Shown here in pieces: positions 45,575-57,785 of a stretch of DNA of 64,000 bases (position 1 is its first letter; the number at the start of each line of letters is the position of its first letter). The DNA lies in NCBI GenBank assembly GCA_019055375.1, contig JAHQIW010000028.1:57050-121049 (forward strand). Direction: 5' to 3'. The notes below the pieces were generated by a model that was given only the letters and a program-made list of their open reading frames with translations, did no database searches and had not been told where the DNA came from. The position numbers were made by a program, and so were the translations under genes. This stretch comes from Parelaphostrongylus tenuis. Lineage: Eukaryota; Nematoda; Chromadorea; Rhabditida; Metastrongylidae.

Positions 45575-46455
45575 ATGGGAGTGAAAATTGACGGTCGACA
45601 ATTAAACTATTTCGCTTTGCTGACGATATTGTTCTCATAACACCAAACATCACCCAAGCGGAACGAATGTTGACCGATTTCGATAACGCCTATGGAAAGA
45701 TTGGTCTTCAACTAAATCTAACGAAAACGATGTTCATGAGAAACGGATGGGTTTCGAATGCCCCATTCACCCTCAACGGAACGACAATCTCCGAATGCTC
45801 CAGTTACGTCCATCTAGGTCGGGAAATCAACATGATGAACGACCTAGCTCCAGAGTTGAGCAGAGAAACGAGCGGCTTGGGGAACGTTTAAGAGCATCGA
45901 AGATGTAGTGAAGAGGACAAAGAACATCCGACTCCGTGCCCACCTTTTCGACTCGACATTATCCCTGCCCTAACGTGTGCAGCAGAAAGCGTGGTCGCTA
46001 CGTAAGCAGGATGAAAGATAACTTGGCGTTATCGAACGCGCAGTCGAAAGGTCGATGCTAGGAGTATCCCGTATCTCGCAAATGAGAGAAAGGATCCGAA
46101 GTTCCAACCTACGTCAACGATCGAAAATCAAGACGCCGTCCTACACCCCAGGATATCAAAAATAAGGTGGGCCGGACACGTGATGCGCTTCAACGACAAC
46201 CGATGGACGAGAGCCGTTACCGACTGGATTTCTCGCGACATCAAGCGCTCTACAGGAAAACCGCCTGACCCGTTGGTCCGATTCTCTTCACGAAAGCGAT
46301 AGAAGAAAGATATGATGCTCAGCGAATCCCTAGATCAAGAAGAACCCACTGGGCTACTCTTGCACGCGATAGGGAAAAATGCAAGAGTTGCTGGTACCCG
46401 CTCGAGCCACTCGACGATCAACGGGACGACAGGTGATACAGGTGACAAGTGATAC

Positions 46456-47180
46456 GTTGTGATCAATTCGGTATTCACGAAAATACGAGATGCTTTTATC
46501 AAGTGTGCCGGCTTATAAACATATTTCTTCTGTTTGTTGGAAACGTGTTTTATCGTTTTCTGTTGTCCCAATGTTTGCGCTATATTTTTATTAGGTTCAA
46601 AAAATAAGTGGAATATTTCAAACCGTATATTAGAAATTCAGGTACACATTTATTTCTTCGGTTGTAATCAACAGTGTGACTGTGTAAAGAGATACGATTA
46701 CACGCAGACTTTCCAAATTTGTGAAGAACATTTATTACATTACATAGCTTAGCTGGGTATGAAAATACTGTTGCGAAGTTTGATAGCAAAGAGGTGATCT
46801 TTATTCCTTAGGCCAAAAAGGATCTACTTCAAAAGCAATGAAGAACTTGAGGGCTTCCTCCACTACAATAATTTCCGGCTTCTTGTAGATAACCTAAGTG
46901 AAGAGATCAACCGTTTTGGTACTTAATAATCAAGCGGAAAAACTGTCTTATTCCTCAGTCGTGAGCGGGAGAACTGGGACTGAAATTTTAGCTTGTTAAA
47001 AACTGTGCGTCTCTGCCTACAGTATGTTCAGTTTTCAATTCCCTACTTTGTTGGTACTTCAGAAACAGAAGGTTGATTAATTGAAATGAGAAGTATGTTT
47101 GAGGTTGAGAAAAAAGTTCCTTAACATCTGCTGAAAACTCAAAGTTTATAGATCAGTTCAGTCAAAAATTGCAGTAAGTA
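46456..47180. other. Intergenic, no gene recognised
   Basis: AT-rich; no coding or repeat signal I can support. Confidence 0.3.
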
Positions 47181-47560
47181 TTCTATAAAATAAAGCCATC
47201 GTCACCCACGATTTCCTGTCAACGATCTGCAACTTTCCGGATCTGCTCGAAATCGCCCTTCCTTGGGTTTTGGATTGTAAAGCTCCTAACATGCTTCTTC
47301 AATCTGATCATATGTCCCGAATCGTCATCCACGCTGAAAATGTTGTCCTAAGCGGAAAAGACCACAGTGGACGGCATCATCTGGATTGTAGGCAGGTGCG
47401 ACAAGACCTCGACCTCAACTCCCTTCAATCCACCAAACATTTCCGTAGTCTTCTTTGCGGTGTGAGGTTTGGCATTGTTTTGCTGAAACGCGCGCGCTTT
47501 CGAAAAATTGATGTCGCCTATTTTCATTCAACGTAACACTGCCGTAAGGGTTTCACATGG
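47181..47560 (-). pseudogene. Mariner transposase C-terminal remnant
   Basis: On the minus strand 'NNAKPHTAKKT' (second catalytic Asp block with Asp changed to Asn) is followed by GGLKGVEVEVL. Further on come FSVDDDSGHMIRLKKHVRSF and FEQIRKVADR with QEIVGDDGFIL, matching the C-terminal (ERWQKVIDNDGEYF-like) end of mariner transposases. Frames are broken and the N-terminal half is missing. The Asp-to-Asn change alone would inactivate it. Confidence 0.65.
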
Positions 47561-49034
47561 AACTATTCCTGAGATATTCCCATAAATTTACAGTAACCGA
47601 TACAGTTTAAACATAATGAAATTTGAATATATCCCGGGCGTTAGGCGCTTTCACCTCAACCCACTATCTGAGAACCGTCATCTTGTCATTATCACCTCGA
47701 TGTGTAGATTATTTACGGACTTGTCCAATGGAATGCGCTGAAATTCATACGCTGTTTCAAGTTATCCAACGGCTCTTTGAGAGTGCGTTCATCCTGTGGG
47801 ATTGGCTCTCAAGATATGCCTATGAACGAGTGTAGTTAAAATGTATATACGAGTTTGTTATGTACTTCGTTGTTTCTCTAAAGAAATTTTACCTCTTTGC
47901 CTCTTTTCTACGTCATTAAGTTATCACATGTGATTATAAAACGCAGTTGCTAATGGTCAAGGGCACTGCTGTCTCACTAGCTCGGGAAGCTCTCACAAAA
48001 ATTTAAAGAAGGCAATTCTGAACATTTTACCTTTTGTCGCTTCAATTCCAGCTTGTCTTTGTTCAGTTCAGTTTTTTGTGAGATTCTTGCAGGCAGCGAC
48101 TCTGTGAGAATAAGTTGATACTCTACTAAATAGTTCATGTAGAATTTTTTTGCGAACTATCTTAATTAAGCGATCCGTATGTGAGGTAGCCGTTTTGGGT
48201 TAGCTTTTTTGGAACGGATTGCTTGATCTGAGGTTTGTAGAGTTCGTGGTTTAACTCACAGTGTTACATTTTGATCAGTACCGGAAACAGAAGTATTTAT
48301 GCTTTCATCTTCATAGAATAAGCGCCGTAATATATGCCTTAACAGCTTAGGAGTGCAGGCTTTTGATATATTTTTCCATGAGCAATTTCTTATTATACAG
48401 CAAAATTCTAAAATGGCAGTTAGCTGCTAATCTGAATATGTAGCGGTTATTCTTTCCGCTTTCCGAATTTTTTTATCCTAAAGAAGACTTGACGTCACGT
48501 GTAGCACATTACACGTATCCCTGATAAATTTTTAATATAATCCGTTCGCTCACATCCACCATCCGCGAAAGCCTTCAAATTTTTTTGCCGGTGGGTTCAT
48601 GTATTGCTCGGAAATTTTTTTATTTTCATAGTGAATGTCGTTGCTCCTGTGTAGAGTGGTGGGATAACGCAACTTCGCCTTTACGTTGATTGGAGGGAGT
48701 GCTTTTGTCGTAGGCAGCTTTGATGCGGAATATTTGACTCCGTACAAAAAAGAAAGGAGGTTTGGAGGGCTCTAGGCGAGGTCGAAACAGTACTTGAATA
48801 AGGTGACCCTGCCGCATGACGGACTGAATCGTTAGCACTGTGTGACTCGCTCTTTGATAATTATGAGTATAGGTGAAATATTAAGTATAACAAAATCGGC
48901 GAAGTGTTTTTGATACATTTATTTCTTTGATGATTAGTCTGTGTGTGATTTTGATCAACCGTGAGAATTATAATCGTTATTAGACTTACGAGGTGTTCGG
49001 CGTTCAATATTGACAGAGAATCCGTTCTGCTAAC
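47561..49034. other. Intergenic, no gene recognised
   Basis: Frames at 48550-48838 (minus) overlap each other and have no family signature. Nothing else was found. Confidence 0.3.
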
Positions 49035-49525
49035 TTTTCAAGTTCAAGATCTCTTGTCATTTCAACAAGCCTGTTCATCTCGATATTCGAGAGGCCATCG
49101 ATTGGTGTTTGCTTCAGTAGCGACACGGAAACCTGACAGATTGAATATAATGTTAGTGGTGAAGAAAAGCTCTAGCCATTTTGTTCGGTAGGCTTCGTTA
49201 TGATCTAATCAGTCTCTCTGGTGCTCTGACGACGAATCACTTTTATTGCTTGAATTAGTGGATCTGCAGTTGAGTACTCACGTTATGGTTGCAATTCTCA
49301 GATTCCCACAAAACGATCGCTTCTAATCACGTCAAATGGTCCACGATCGGAATTCTTCAAACTATTAATGGCTTCTCAAAGATGGTAAACAGTTAACATT
49401 CCGGCAGTGTGAGCCTGAGACTCTTCCTCAAGAATTTCTACCTTCAAAACTCTTTCAAATATTGATTGTGGTAGATCACGAAATGGCTTCATTGTGGAAA
49501 TATTTTCAAGTGCAGAAACAGACTC
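49035..49525 (-). pseudogene. Two exon-like blocks of an unidentified gene
   Basis: On the minus strand a block at 49442-49525 follows TTTCTAG and reads ESVSALENISTMKPFRDLPQ then SIFERVLK in exactly 28 codons up to a GTAGAA donor. A second at 49035-49132 follows CTGTCAG and reads VSVSLLKQTPIDGLSNIEMN then RLVEMTRDLELEK up to GTTAGC. Between them is another protein-like stretch broken by stops (GMLTVYHL, NSLKNSDRGPFDVIRSDRF). Hydrophobic spacing suggests helices, possibly an F-box or leucine-rich adaptor type, but I cannot assign the family. Confidence 0.35.
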
Positions 49526-50640
49526 CTAGAAATATGGATGAGATTTTTATGTATGTTTACAAAGCCATCCTGAAAAAATTCATCGTCTTATCACTACAAA
49601 TATTTCAAGAAAGGTGAAGTGACCATACCGTAAGTAGTTTTCGCTTGGTGATTGGCGTGAAACTGCCGAAGTGATAGAGAAGAACGGGGCTTGGAAAGAT
49701 TCTCTGAATACTTTTATTGCTGATCATAACATTATACCGAGCCACCTACATTAAATGAGATCCTGTCACTAATCTTATAAAACCCAGTGAATTATGAAAT
49801 TAGTAATATCTCAACTGCTACAGATGGACAAAGTGATTTCTGCGTCCGTCTTATAGAAAAGCTATCCAGCGTGTTCCGTCAATTCGAGGTGCAAAGAGGG
49901 CTTCGGAATTTTTTCTAGTTCTCAATCCTTGCTATTTTTAAAAAGTCATCAGATAGATTATTCCCAGTTCTGTCTTCTGACCAATCCTTCGTATAAACTG
50001 CTTATCACGTGATATTTTTCTCTTCTTGTCGGGTTTCTCACGCGAAGGCCAAATATTTATTTGTTATACTGGACCTCAGACCACGATCTAGTCACTAAAT
50101 GAAGCGAATATGGTCTAAATAGAGCGCAATCCGTATACAAACAAGCAGGAGGAACTTATAACACGATCTGGTACCACAAAAAATGGTAGTGCACTTTAGG
50201 AATTTTTTTTTCGTGTCTCAGGTCAAGTGTGTAGTGTCTAATAGCCCTCAATCAACAGCTATGCATTGCCTGCTTACTCTTCACATCTGGGTAATGAGGA
50301 TAAAGTTGCATAATTTTAGGAACGTGCGCTTTCATGGCTTCTTCGATAGCTTGTCTAGGAATAAAGTGATAGTGACTCGCTTACTAGAATATGTTACTAC
50401 CGCTTGTTCATTATCATCTACCATGTCGCTCACTTCCAGGGTAGAATCAGCTGCCAGCGCGTCTTTAAGCTGCAAAGCGAACTTTGAGATATTGTGACAA
50501 ATAAAATAATTGAAACAAGACTTTCTCATCAAATTTCTCGCCGAAAATATTGCATTATAACGGAAGTTAGTAACAAACTTTATCAGTGAAAAATTCAATT
50601 CGTGTTCCATGCATCCATTCAATTACAATATTGAGTCCAG
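49526..50640 (-). pseudogene. Possible further STAG-related exon debris
   Basis: On the minus strand 50380-50480 reads LKDALAADSTLEVSDMVDDN then EQAVVTYSSKR, and 50250-50330 reads EEAMKAHVPKIMQLYPHYPD. Both could be SCC3/STAG helices that lie upstream of the 51.2 kb exon in the protein. If so, their order on this strand is inverted relative to the protein, implying rearrangement. A + strand block at 49800-49930 (DFCVRLIEKLSSVFRQFEVQ) is also exon-like. All assignments here are weak. Confidence 0.3.
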
Positions 50641-52430
50641 TGATGGGAAAGAAATCACTAGAAAAGAATGAATGCATCGTGGTCAAAACGCGCTGTCCGT
50701 TATGCTTCTGTGAAGTGCGCCTTGTCACGAACACAATAACGCCTTCGATTTGGTCAGCATACCTTTCTCCCAAAATTAAATCTTGATTTTTGTTCTTAAT
50801 GTTGACAATCTGATCATGGAAGCACGACTGGCTTACATTGTCTCTTCGTGCGATTAGATGCTTTGAAGAAGCACAATATGTCCTCCAGCTCTCCATCGAA
50901 CAGAGAGTGCATCACAAGGGCAGTTCAATGCCTAAAAATTCGAAATGTTCAGGATCATTAACAAACTGACGTGGGTCAATAATGATGACTACTCACAAGT
51001 TGTGCTCCTGAAGCATTTTGAATGAATCTTACATTCACTTCAAAGAAATACTCGTCTGAACGCTTTCTTATCTTCTTAACGGCCTCCTTAAATTAATCAA
51101 TTCTGAGCTGCGTGTCAATTTTCTAGCAGTTTAATGGGTCTTACTATTTCATTTGGCGCTTGGCTCTCCACAAAATGGAGTAGACCCCAGTGCAGCTGCA
51201 TATATAGGAACCACATCAACTTTTCGATAACGTCAAGTGGTTCTCGGTCATCGTGGTTGTTAAGCACATCTAACACGACATCCCAGATATCGCACTTATT
51301 CTTTTCGATGGGCTAAAAATGTGGAGGGCGCTAAGTTGATTTTGTTGGAGTGAATAGCCCATGCTAAAATGGTAAAGTTGCCTTTGATATACAAATATGA
51401 CGGTATTTGATTGCGTTTTGTGTGAACACAGAGGGAAAGTGGCTGTTAGTACCGAGAACGCGAAAACAGGTCACATGTTAGTATTTTACGAGGTATAACG
51501 TACAAAGCATTCGGTGCTGATTGGTCGCTGAGGGCTGTGCCACGCATTGGACTTCATTAGACATTGTAGAAGTGGATGAATACATGCTTAGTTCGTAAAC
51601 TTGTGGAAGTTTACTGATGTGTCTAATTGATGTTTTAATTCCCCTAAACAAATGAGATACCAGTTATCCAATCCTTTTGGAAGAGGTTTCTCTTCAACAA
51701 ACGGTACTGATTTGAGCATCCCGTCTGCATTACTCATACCTCTAACTTCTAAGTTATATGCTAAGGAACCGTCACTTGTCTATAAAACTCATAATCTGAC
51801 TCGACGAGGATTTCTTCAATAACAGTTGTAGTGAATCAAAGTAAGGCTGGAATTTCATTGCTGAACAGTCTATCACCGTCAGTCAGTTGATCACCACAGA
51901 ATTATAAAGATGCATTACAATCGAAATTTTTGAAAGGTTTTGAATATTAATCGATTGTTTCGCCATGAGTATTATTGCACTCAATCATTTGCTTGAGTGA
52001 GGTGAATGGATTTATTACATATCGTTTTATTGTCCGCGACGGTCGGTCGTATACACGTAAGTCATCGAGTGAAATCCATTTGCCTCCGTGTGCCCTAGTG
52101 GTTCGGCTGGCTCACGTCGGAAAGTTGTGAAGAGTTTCATAATCTTTTTTTTTTGTGAACAATCTATTTTGATATTCGAAAGAAGTGTATTCATGATTAT
52201 ATCATCGGTAACTGACTTGCTGTAGTATTCTCCGAGCTAGGCATCCAAGTGGAAAAGACGAATTTTCCGTTTTGTCCAAATTTCTTAACGTGGCAAATGA
52301 TAGGTATGCAGGTATACTACTAACTATATCACCTGGAGTTATACTTGGATGCTTACCGTTAGAAATGAGTTTGGTGATGACCTGCACCGAGGCTGCAGGG
52401 TTTTCTGCACGGTATTCTGACCAACTTTTA
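50640..52430. repeat. Left arm of a 1.75 kb inverted duplication (STAG region)
   Basis: The reverse complement of this arm aligns end to end with 53320-55095, including exons, introns and a shared 'gatatttgtatatcaaaggc'-type intron segment. The spacer between arms is about 890 bp. Arms differ by many substitutions and small indels, so the duplication is not very recent. Confidence 0.8.
50837..52424 (-). pseudogene. scc-3: Cohesin subunit SCC3/STAG, middle exons, minus-strand copy
   Basis: Exons on the minus strand: 52357-52424 (WSEYRAENPAASVQVITKLI, weak match to the WIESYK helix), 51145-51312 (56 codons, KCDIWDVVLDVLNN to KLMWFLYMQLHWGLLHFVES), 50997-51086 (30 codons, EAVKKIRKRSDEYFF to QNASGAQL) and 50837-50931. 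The second and third match the STAG heat-repeat segment with KWDLFG, CSHYSILWQLVKITD and TVKSFLAVCQQCLSN. Both are intact with good splice sites. The 50837 exon (starting ALNC, then CDALS) has lost two bases near 50900 and hits a stop. SCC3/STAG binds the cohesin kleisin and holds sister chromatids together. This copy cannot make a full protein as it stands. Confidence 0.7.
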
Positions 52431-53319
52431 ATAATTATTTGAAAGTATAAATTTATTCGATTCTGAAGCAAGCTTGGTTTTTGAAAAGGCTTTCTAAACA
52501 GCGCTATAAGACCAAAAAAAGAGTATGATTTGCACTCCTGAGCTTGGTGGTGTTCAGGCTTAGACTTAGTAACGGACTCATTTGGCAATGTAAAGCGAAA
52601 ATGAAAAGCGCACGTCGATAGCACAACGTTTTTTCTAAAATACTTGCACGAATTCTCAAAATTTTTACAAAATTGAGAAGAAATTTTGCAAATAAGCAAC
52701 AAAAATACTCGTGATAATGCGAGTTAAATGCGAAACTCAGTTCTATTTTCGCTCCTGCAGTGTACTAGAAAGGCCCTTCTAAAAAAAAGGCATAGTGTTG
52801 GAGTCGCCGAGATTCTTGTTACTGATTAATTAATAAAATCTGGGGACAAACGGAAAAGGATCTTGTCTCGAACAGTTAAGAAATTTGTCTCAACAACAGA
52901 ATATTACCAGAATTCTATGCAAAATAAAAATAGTGATTTAGCTTATCCTTATTTGATAAGTATGTTACCATAAAGCTATATAGTCGTTGTGCTGTCTTCT
53001 ATTCATTCTTTACGTGGCTCAGAGTGGTCGACGTTTCGGCTCAATGACACCGTAGCTTTACGAATAGCTACAGGAAATCCTTCAAAGGTGGGGATGTTCT
53101 CTTACTTCAGTGCACAGCAATTCTCTCAAACATACACAGCCTCTTGTTGAAACTAAGATTCCGAAAACGAACAATGTACTAATCCAATTACCATGAATAA
53201 CATTTAAAAAAAATTCTGTGTATTTAAATACCTATTTCCTAGCAAATTTAGTTACATTTACTTTAGACGGAACTATTTCGAAACCGGCGCACAGAGGGAT
53301 GTTCAAAATTGCACGGTGA

Positions 53320-55095
53320 AGCTTTTAGAATTCATCATAAGTTGCTGAACAGCTCACCAGCCCTCACCAAACTCAATTCTAATGGTAAGGATTCAAGTAT
53401 AACTCTAGGTGATATAGTTAGTCGAATACCTGCATACCTATCATTTGCCACGCTAAGAAATTGGATAAAACGGAGAATTCGTCTTTTCCACTCGGATGCC
53501 TAGCTTGGAGAATACTACAGCAAGTCAGATCCCGATGATATAATCATGAATACTCTTCCTTCGAATATCAAAATAGATTGTGCAGCAAAAAAAAAATTAT
53601 GAAACTCTTCATAACTTTCCGACGTGAGCCAACCGAACCACTAGGGCACACGGAGGCAAATGGATTTCACTCGGTGACATACGGTGTATATATACGACCG
53701 ACTGTCGCGGACAATAAAATGACATGTAATAAATCCATTCACCTCACTCAAGCAATTGATTGAGTGCAATAATACTCATGGCGAAACAATTGATAAATAT
53801 TCAAAACCTTTCAGAAATTTCGATTGTAATACATCTTTATTATTCTGTGGTGATCAACCGACTGACGGTGATAGACTGTTCAGCAATGAAATTCTTAGCC
53901 TTACTTTAATTCACTACAACTGTTATTGAAGAAATCCTCGTCGAGTCAGATTATGAGTTTTATAGGCAAGTGACGGTTTCCATAGCATATAACTTAGAAG
54001 TCAGAGGTATTCTGTAATGCACACGAGATGCTCAAAGCAGTCCCGTTTGTTGGAAGAGAACCTCTTCCAAAAGGATTGGACAACTGGTATCTCATTGGTT
54101 TAGGGGGATATAAAAACATCAGATAGCACATCAATAGGCTTCCACAAGTGTATGAACTAAACAAGTGTTCATCCACTTCTACAATGTCTAATGAAGTCCA
54201 TTGCGGTGGCACAGCCCTCAGCGACCAATCAACATCGAATGCTTTGTACGTTATACCTCGAAAAATACCAACATGTGACCTGTTTTCGCGTTCTCGTTAC
54301 TAACAGCCACTTTCCTTCTGTGATCACACAAAACACAATTAAATACCCTCATATTTGTATATCAAAGGCAACTTTACCATTTTAGCATGAGCTATTCACT
54401 CCAACAAAATTACTTAGCGCCCTCCACATTTTTAGCCACATCGAAAAGAGTAATTGCGACATCTGGGGATGTCGTGATAGATGTGCTTAACAACCACGAT
54501 GACCGGGAACCACTTGACGTTATCGAAAAGTTGAGTGGTTCCTATATATGCAGCTGCACTGGAGTCTAACTCCATCTTGTAGAGAGCCAAGCGCGAAATG
54601 AAATAGTAAGACCTATTGAATTGCTAGAAAATTGACACGCAGCTCAGAATTGATTCATTTAAGGAAGCCGTTAAGAAGATAAGAAAGCGTCCAGACGAGT
54701 ATTTTTTTGAAATGAATGTAAGATTCATTCAAAATGCTTCAGGAGCACAACTTGTGAGTAGTCATAATTATTGACCCATGTCACTTTGTTAATGATCCTG
54801 AACAATTCGATTTTTCAGGCATTAAACTGCCTTTGTGATGCACTCATCTTGTTCAATGAAGAGCTGATGATACATTGTGCTTCTGTAAAGCTTCTAGCAC
54901 ACGAATAGACATTGTAAGCCAGTCTTGTTTTTATGATCAGATTATCAGCATTAAAAACAAAAATCAGATTTAATTGTGGGAGAATGGTAAGCCTATTGCG
55001 TTAATGCATTCGTGGCAAGGCGCACTTCAACAGAAGCATAACGCACAGTGCGTTTTGACCACGTGCATTCATTCTTTTCTGGTAATTTCTTTTCC
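53320..55095 (+). pseudogene. scc-3: Cohesin subunit SCC3/STAG, middle exons, plus-strand decayed copy
   Basis: Inverted duplicate of the previous feature, collinear with the intact 3' exons further right. Exon 54436-54605 matches 51145-51312 but has an extra G ('catctggggatgtcg'), a missing T ('aaaagttgagtgg'), an extra A and a TGG-to-TAG change. Exon 54664-54753 is open. Exon 54819-54913 (ALNCLCDALILFNEELMIHC) is open for most of its length, then ends in TAG after two single-base losses. Splice sites remain. By position this is the original copy, now dead. Confidence 0.75.
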
Positions 55096-55235
55096 ATTTT
55101 TTACACCTAGTAAATAGCTTCATCTCGTATTTGTCATTGGGAGTGGCCGAATAAAGGTACTGTTCTACATTTGATAATATACTAAAACAGCGCTAATACA
55201 TCGTCTGAACCAAGTACTGCGAAGTTTATGTTTTG

Positions 55236-55390
55236 TGGAGGTGCGCTAAGTTAATTTGTTGGACTGAATAGCCCATACTAAAATGGTAAAGTTGTCTTTG
55301 ATATACAAATATGAGGGTATATAATTGTGTTTTGTGTGAACACAGAGGGAAAGTGGCTGCTAGTGACGAGAACGCGAAAACATTGAAGTA
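55236..55390 (+). repeat. Third copy of a STAG intron/exon-edge segment
   Basis: 'actgaatagcccatactaaa' to 'gaacacagagggaaagtggc' repeats 51345-51470 in direct orientation and 54260-54420 inverted. It shows a further small rearrangement at this locus. Confidence 0.7.
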
Positions 55391-55496
55391 ACGGCTGACA
55401 TCTGTCAGAGAGCAACTAGAGTATGGTGTAATCTTTTTTGAACAATTCAAGATGAACTATTTTCGCCATACGCATACTCTAATACAGTACTTCTAG

Positions 55497-57785
55497 GATT
55501 TCATTTCTACGATAAGGTCAAGTGTCTACGAAGAGGTCTTCACACTCACAGCTGAGCACGATGAACTCGATCAACAGCAGCGAGCAGAGCTACTTCACAA
55601 GGTACTCCAATCATTTTTGTTCATTTTTTGCGATATTTACTCTATTGAGCTCGTTTAACAGTCTACAAACGGTTTCAGAAGCGTACACTTTTGTCACAGT
55701 ATTGCAGAACTTTTCATCATGGCGTCTTTCCAATAAGAGATGCCACATTCGTCTTTCAATACTATTCAAAGGTACTTCGTAGGACGATTATTAAGCCCAT
55801 TATTGCTTACACAATCTTTTTCTTTAGTATTACACGGAATTTGGTGATATTATCAAGCTGCTACTGTACAAATGTCGAGATTTGAATGTTGATGAGTGTG
55901 CTCTTGCTGTGTCTAGAACTTTAATGAGTCTCTATGATGAAGTCACGGTTTGAATTAATATGTTTGAGCATTTTACAATACTTTAAACTCAAATGAGTTA
56001 GTTTAGGCCAAAGGATCAGAATTCCCACTTTCGGATGCCTTCTGCCAGTTACGTGACTTGGCTAAGAAATTCGCTGCTGCTTTTAGCAGTGATCACTCCT
56101 TGAATAGAGACGTAGTGAATCTAATTATCAGGTATTTCACAGCTTTGAACTTTGCTCTCTATCCTCATGTTATTTATTATTGAGTATTTAAATAGCATGT
56201 GTCAAAATCACTGGTCAGTAATATTCTAGGAGCAGTTTATATGGCATTTCGCCTGGAACTTGCTTAGTTAGAGAACAAGTGATAACGTTCTTTGTATCAC
56301 TGCCTAATTAACTGAAGAGAAATGCTTTTGCAGGAAAATTTTGTCATAATATTCCTATACTAGGTAGTGGCATTTTTTTGAGTGTGAGATCTAATCCATG
56401 GATGAAACAAGGATCAAGTAGGATGTTTACACTTAAGTCGAGTTTGCATAGAACGATCAGAGGAGTTATTCCATTCAGTACATTTCAAACAATTCTTTGA
56501 GATATCAGCATGTAATAGACGTTTCGTGACGAGTTGAACAAAGACCATCGGTGCGTGAGTCTTCAGGCTCACTGCTTCTGCACAAAGATGAGGCATTGTT
56601 TGCACCTACGCGTCAAACAAATCCATTTCTATATTTGAATATTCAGATGCCAAATTTCGATACACATAGGGTTTTCTGAGAGGAACAAAGTCCTAGATTC
56701 TGTTCAGTAGATGCCTTAGAAACTAATGAATTAGGCAAAATTCACGTCCATTGTATCAACTAGTGTGCAGTCATCATAAACTGGGACGGTGCATTTTATG
56801 GCTAGCGACTCATGAGATCGTCCTCAAACATTACGCTGATGCCTGACATATTCGGTGCACAAACTACACTGTCAAAAGTTAACGTGTCTGCTTTTCCTTC
56901 TACATTACTAGAACACTGAGAATAAAAATTAATATACAATTTTTAGGCGAGGCATTGACTATGTCTTTGTAAACTACGATGATAATGAAAGCCGTCAAGG
57001 AACACTTACACCAATTGGTATGCATTATCTGGATGTCATCATCGAGTTCAATGAGAATCTTATACGTGAGGACAAAGTGCAAGTGTAAGTGGCACTATTT
57101 CCTAATGTTTTAAATTATACCTTTTTTTACTTCAACTTCATGGGTGTCATTTGATATTGTATATTTTGCGTGTCTTCCACTTTTCACTCCCTCCTCGGGG
57201 TTATCGGAATACTTGTCTGCTAATGAAATCAACGGAGGCTTATTGGTTAATGCTGATTCATAGTCATATTTACTGATTCATAGTCATATTTATAAATTAC
57301 AAATAATAAGCGAGCCGAACTTATGTATTGACTTCAAGAGGTTGAACACATAACAAAGGTCTTCGAAGGAAAGAGGAGCATCACATTTGTCTCCAATAAA
57401 TCAGCTGCTTGAAATTTGATGTGTATGGAACAATCGAATGTTTTTACAGGATGCGATACCTCGATCAATATGGCCCTCCAACATTGCCACCTTCCAAGGA
57501 CTCCGCATGGAAATCTTATCGACTGTACCGCAACTCCCTTGCTTCATGTACAATTTTCTCATTTTTTTTTCTATTCTACAAATATATGGCCATAATCTTA
57601 ATGAGCTGCAACAGCTTCCTCGAATCACACTCTATCGTCACTAGTAGACAGTGTTGTATACTTCCTTCATACATGGAATTTTAACAGTTCTCTATTTAGA
57701 GGAAAAGCATCTAGACGACGTCTCCTCTATCAAAGTTCTTCAATCGTCTATACTGAGAGGAAAAGAGGGTGTTGGCGTGACAGAG
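55497..57785 (+). CDS. scc-3: Cohesin subunit SCC3/STAG, C-terminal exons
   Basis: Seven exons in consistent phase: 55497-55601, 55679-55771, 55828-55947, 56007-56131, 56947-57084, 57450-57547 and probably 57688-57785. They read DFISTIRSSVYEEVF, HKKRTLLSQYCRTFHHG, YYTEFGDIIKLLLYKCRDLN, DAFCQLRDLAKKFAAAFSSD, RGIDYVFVNYDDN and WKSYRLYRNSLAS. They match, exon by exon and almost residue for residue in length, the STAG stretch around HKRRNLLAAFSK, YYNDYGDIIKETLSK, GIKELARRFALTFGLD, DGIEFAFKYQN and WLPLISYRNSL. SCC3/STAG stabilises cohesin on chromatin. These exons have no lesion, but the exons just upstream on this strand are broken, so the gene is truncated, rearranged or misassembled. The last exon and the C-terminus are uncertain. 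Confidence 0.8.
56132..56946 (+). other. STAG intron, about 815 bp
   Basis: Lies between the exons ending NRDVVNLII and starting RGIDYVF. No repeat or nested gene was recognised. Confidence 0.6.

Larger units (their letters stand above)
41287..46455 (+). mobile_element. RTE-type non-LTR retrotransposon (outer copy), 5'-truncated and interrupted
   Basis: The + strand parts are 41287-42207 and 45563-46455, split by a second RTE copy. The left part starts inside the linker after the endonuclease (AGKSIRKAQRGFANYKTK) and runs through RT blocks TPGPDRIRPEHLKNLPPVL, YRPICLLSVVYKLF, LTFIDLKKAFDSVE and RRGVRQGDTISPKLF. The right part continues in register (EWDDMGVKIDG, LNLTKTMFMRNGWVS) to the 3' end with 'gacaggtgatacaggtgaca'. 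Several frameshifts make it dead. 5' truncation is typical of LINE retrotransposition. Confidence 0.85.
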
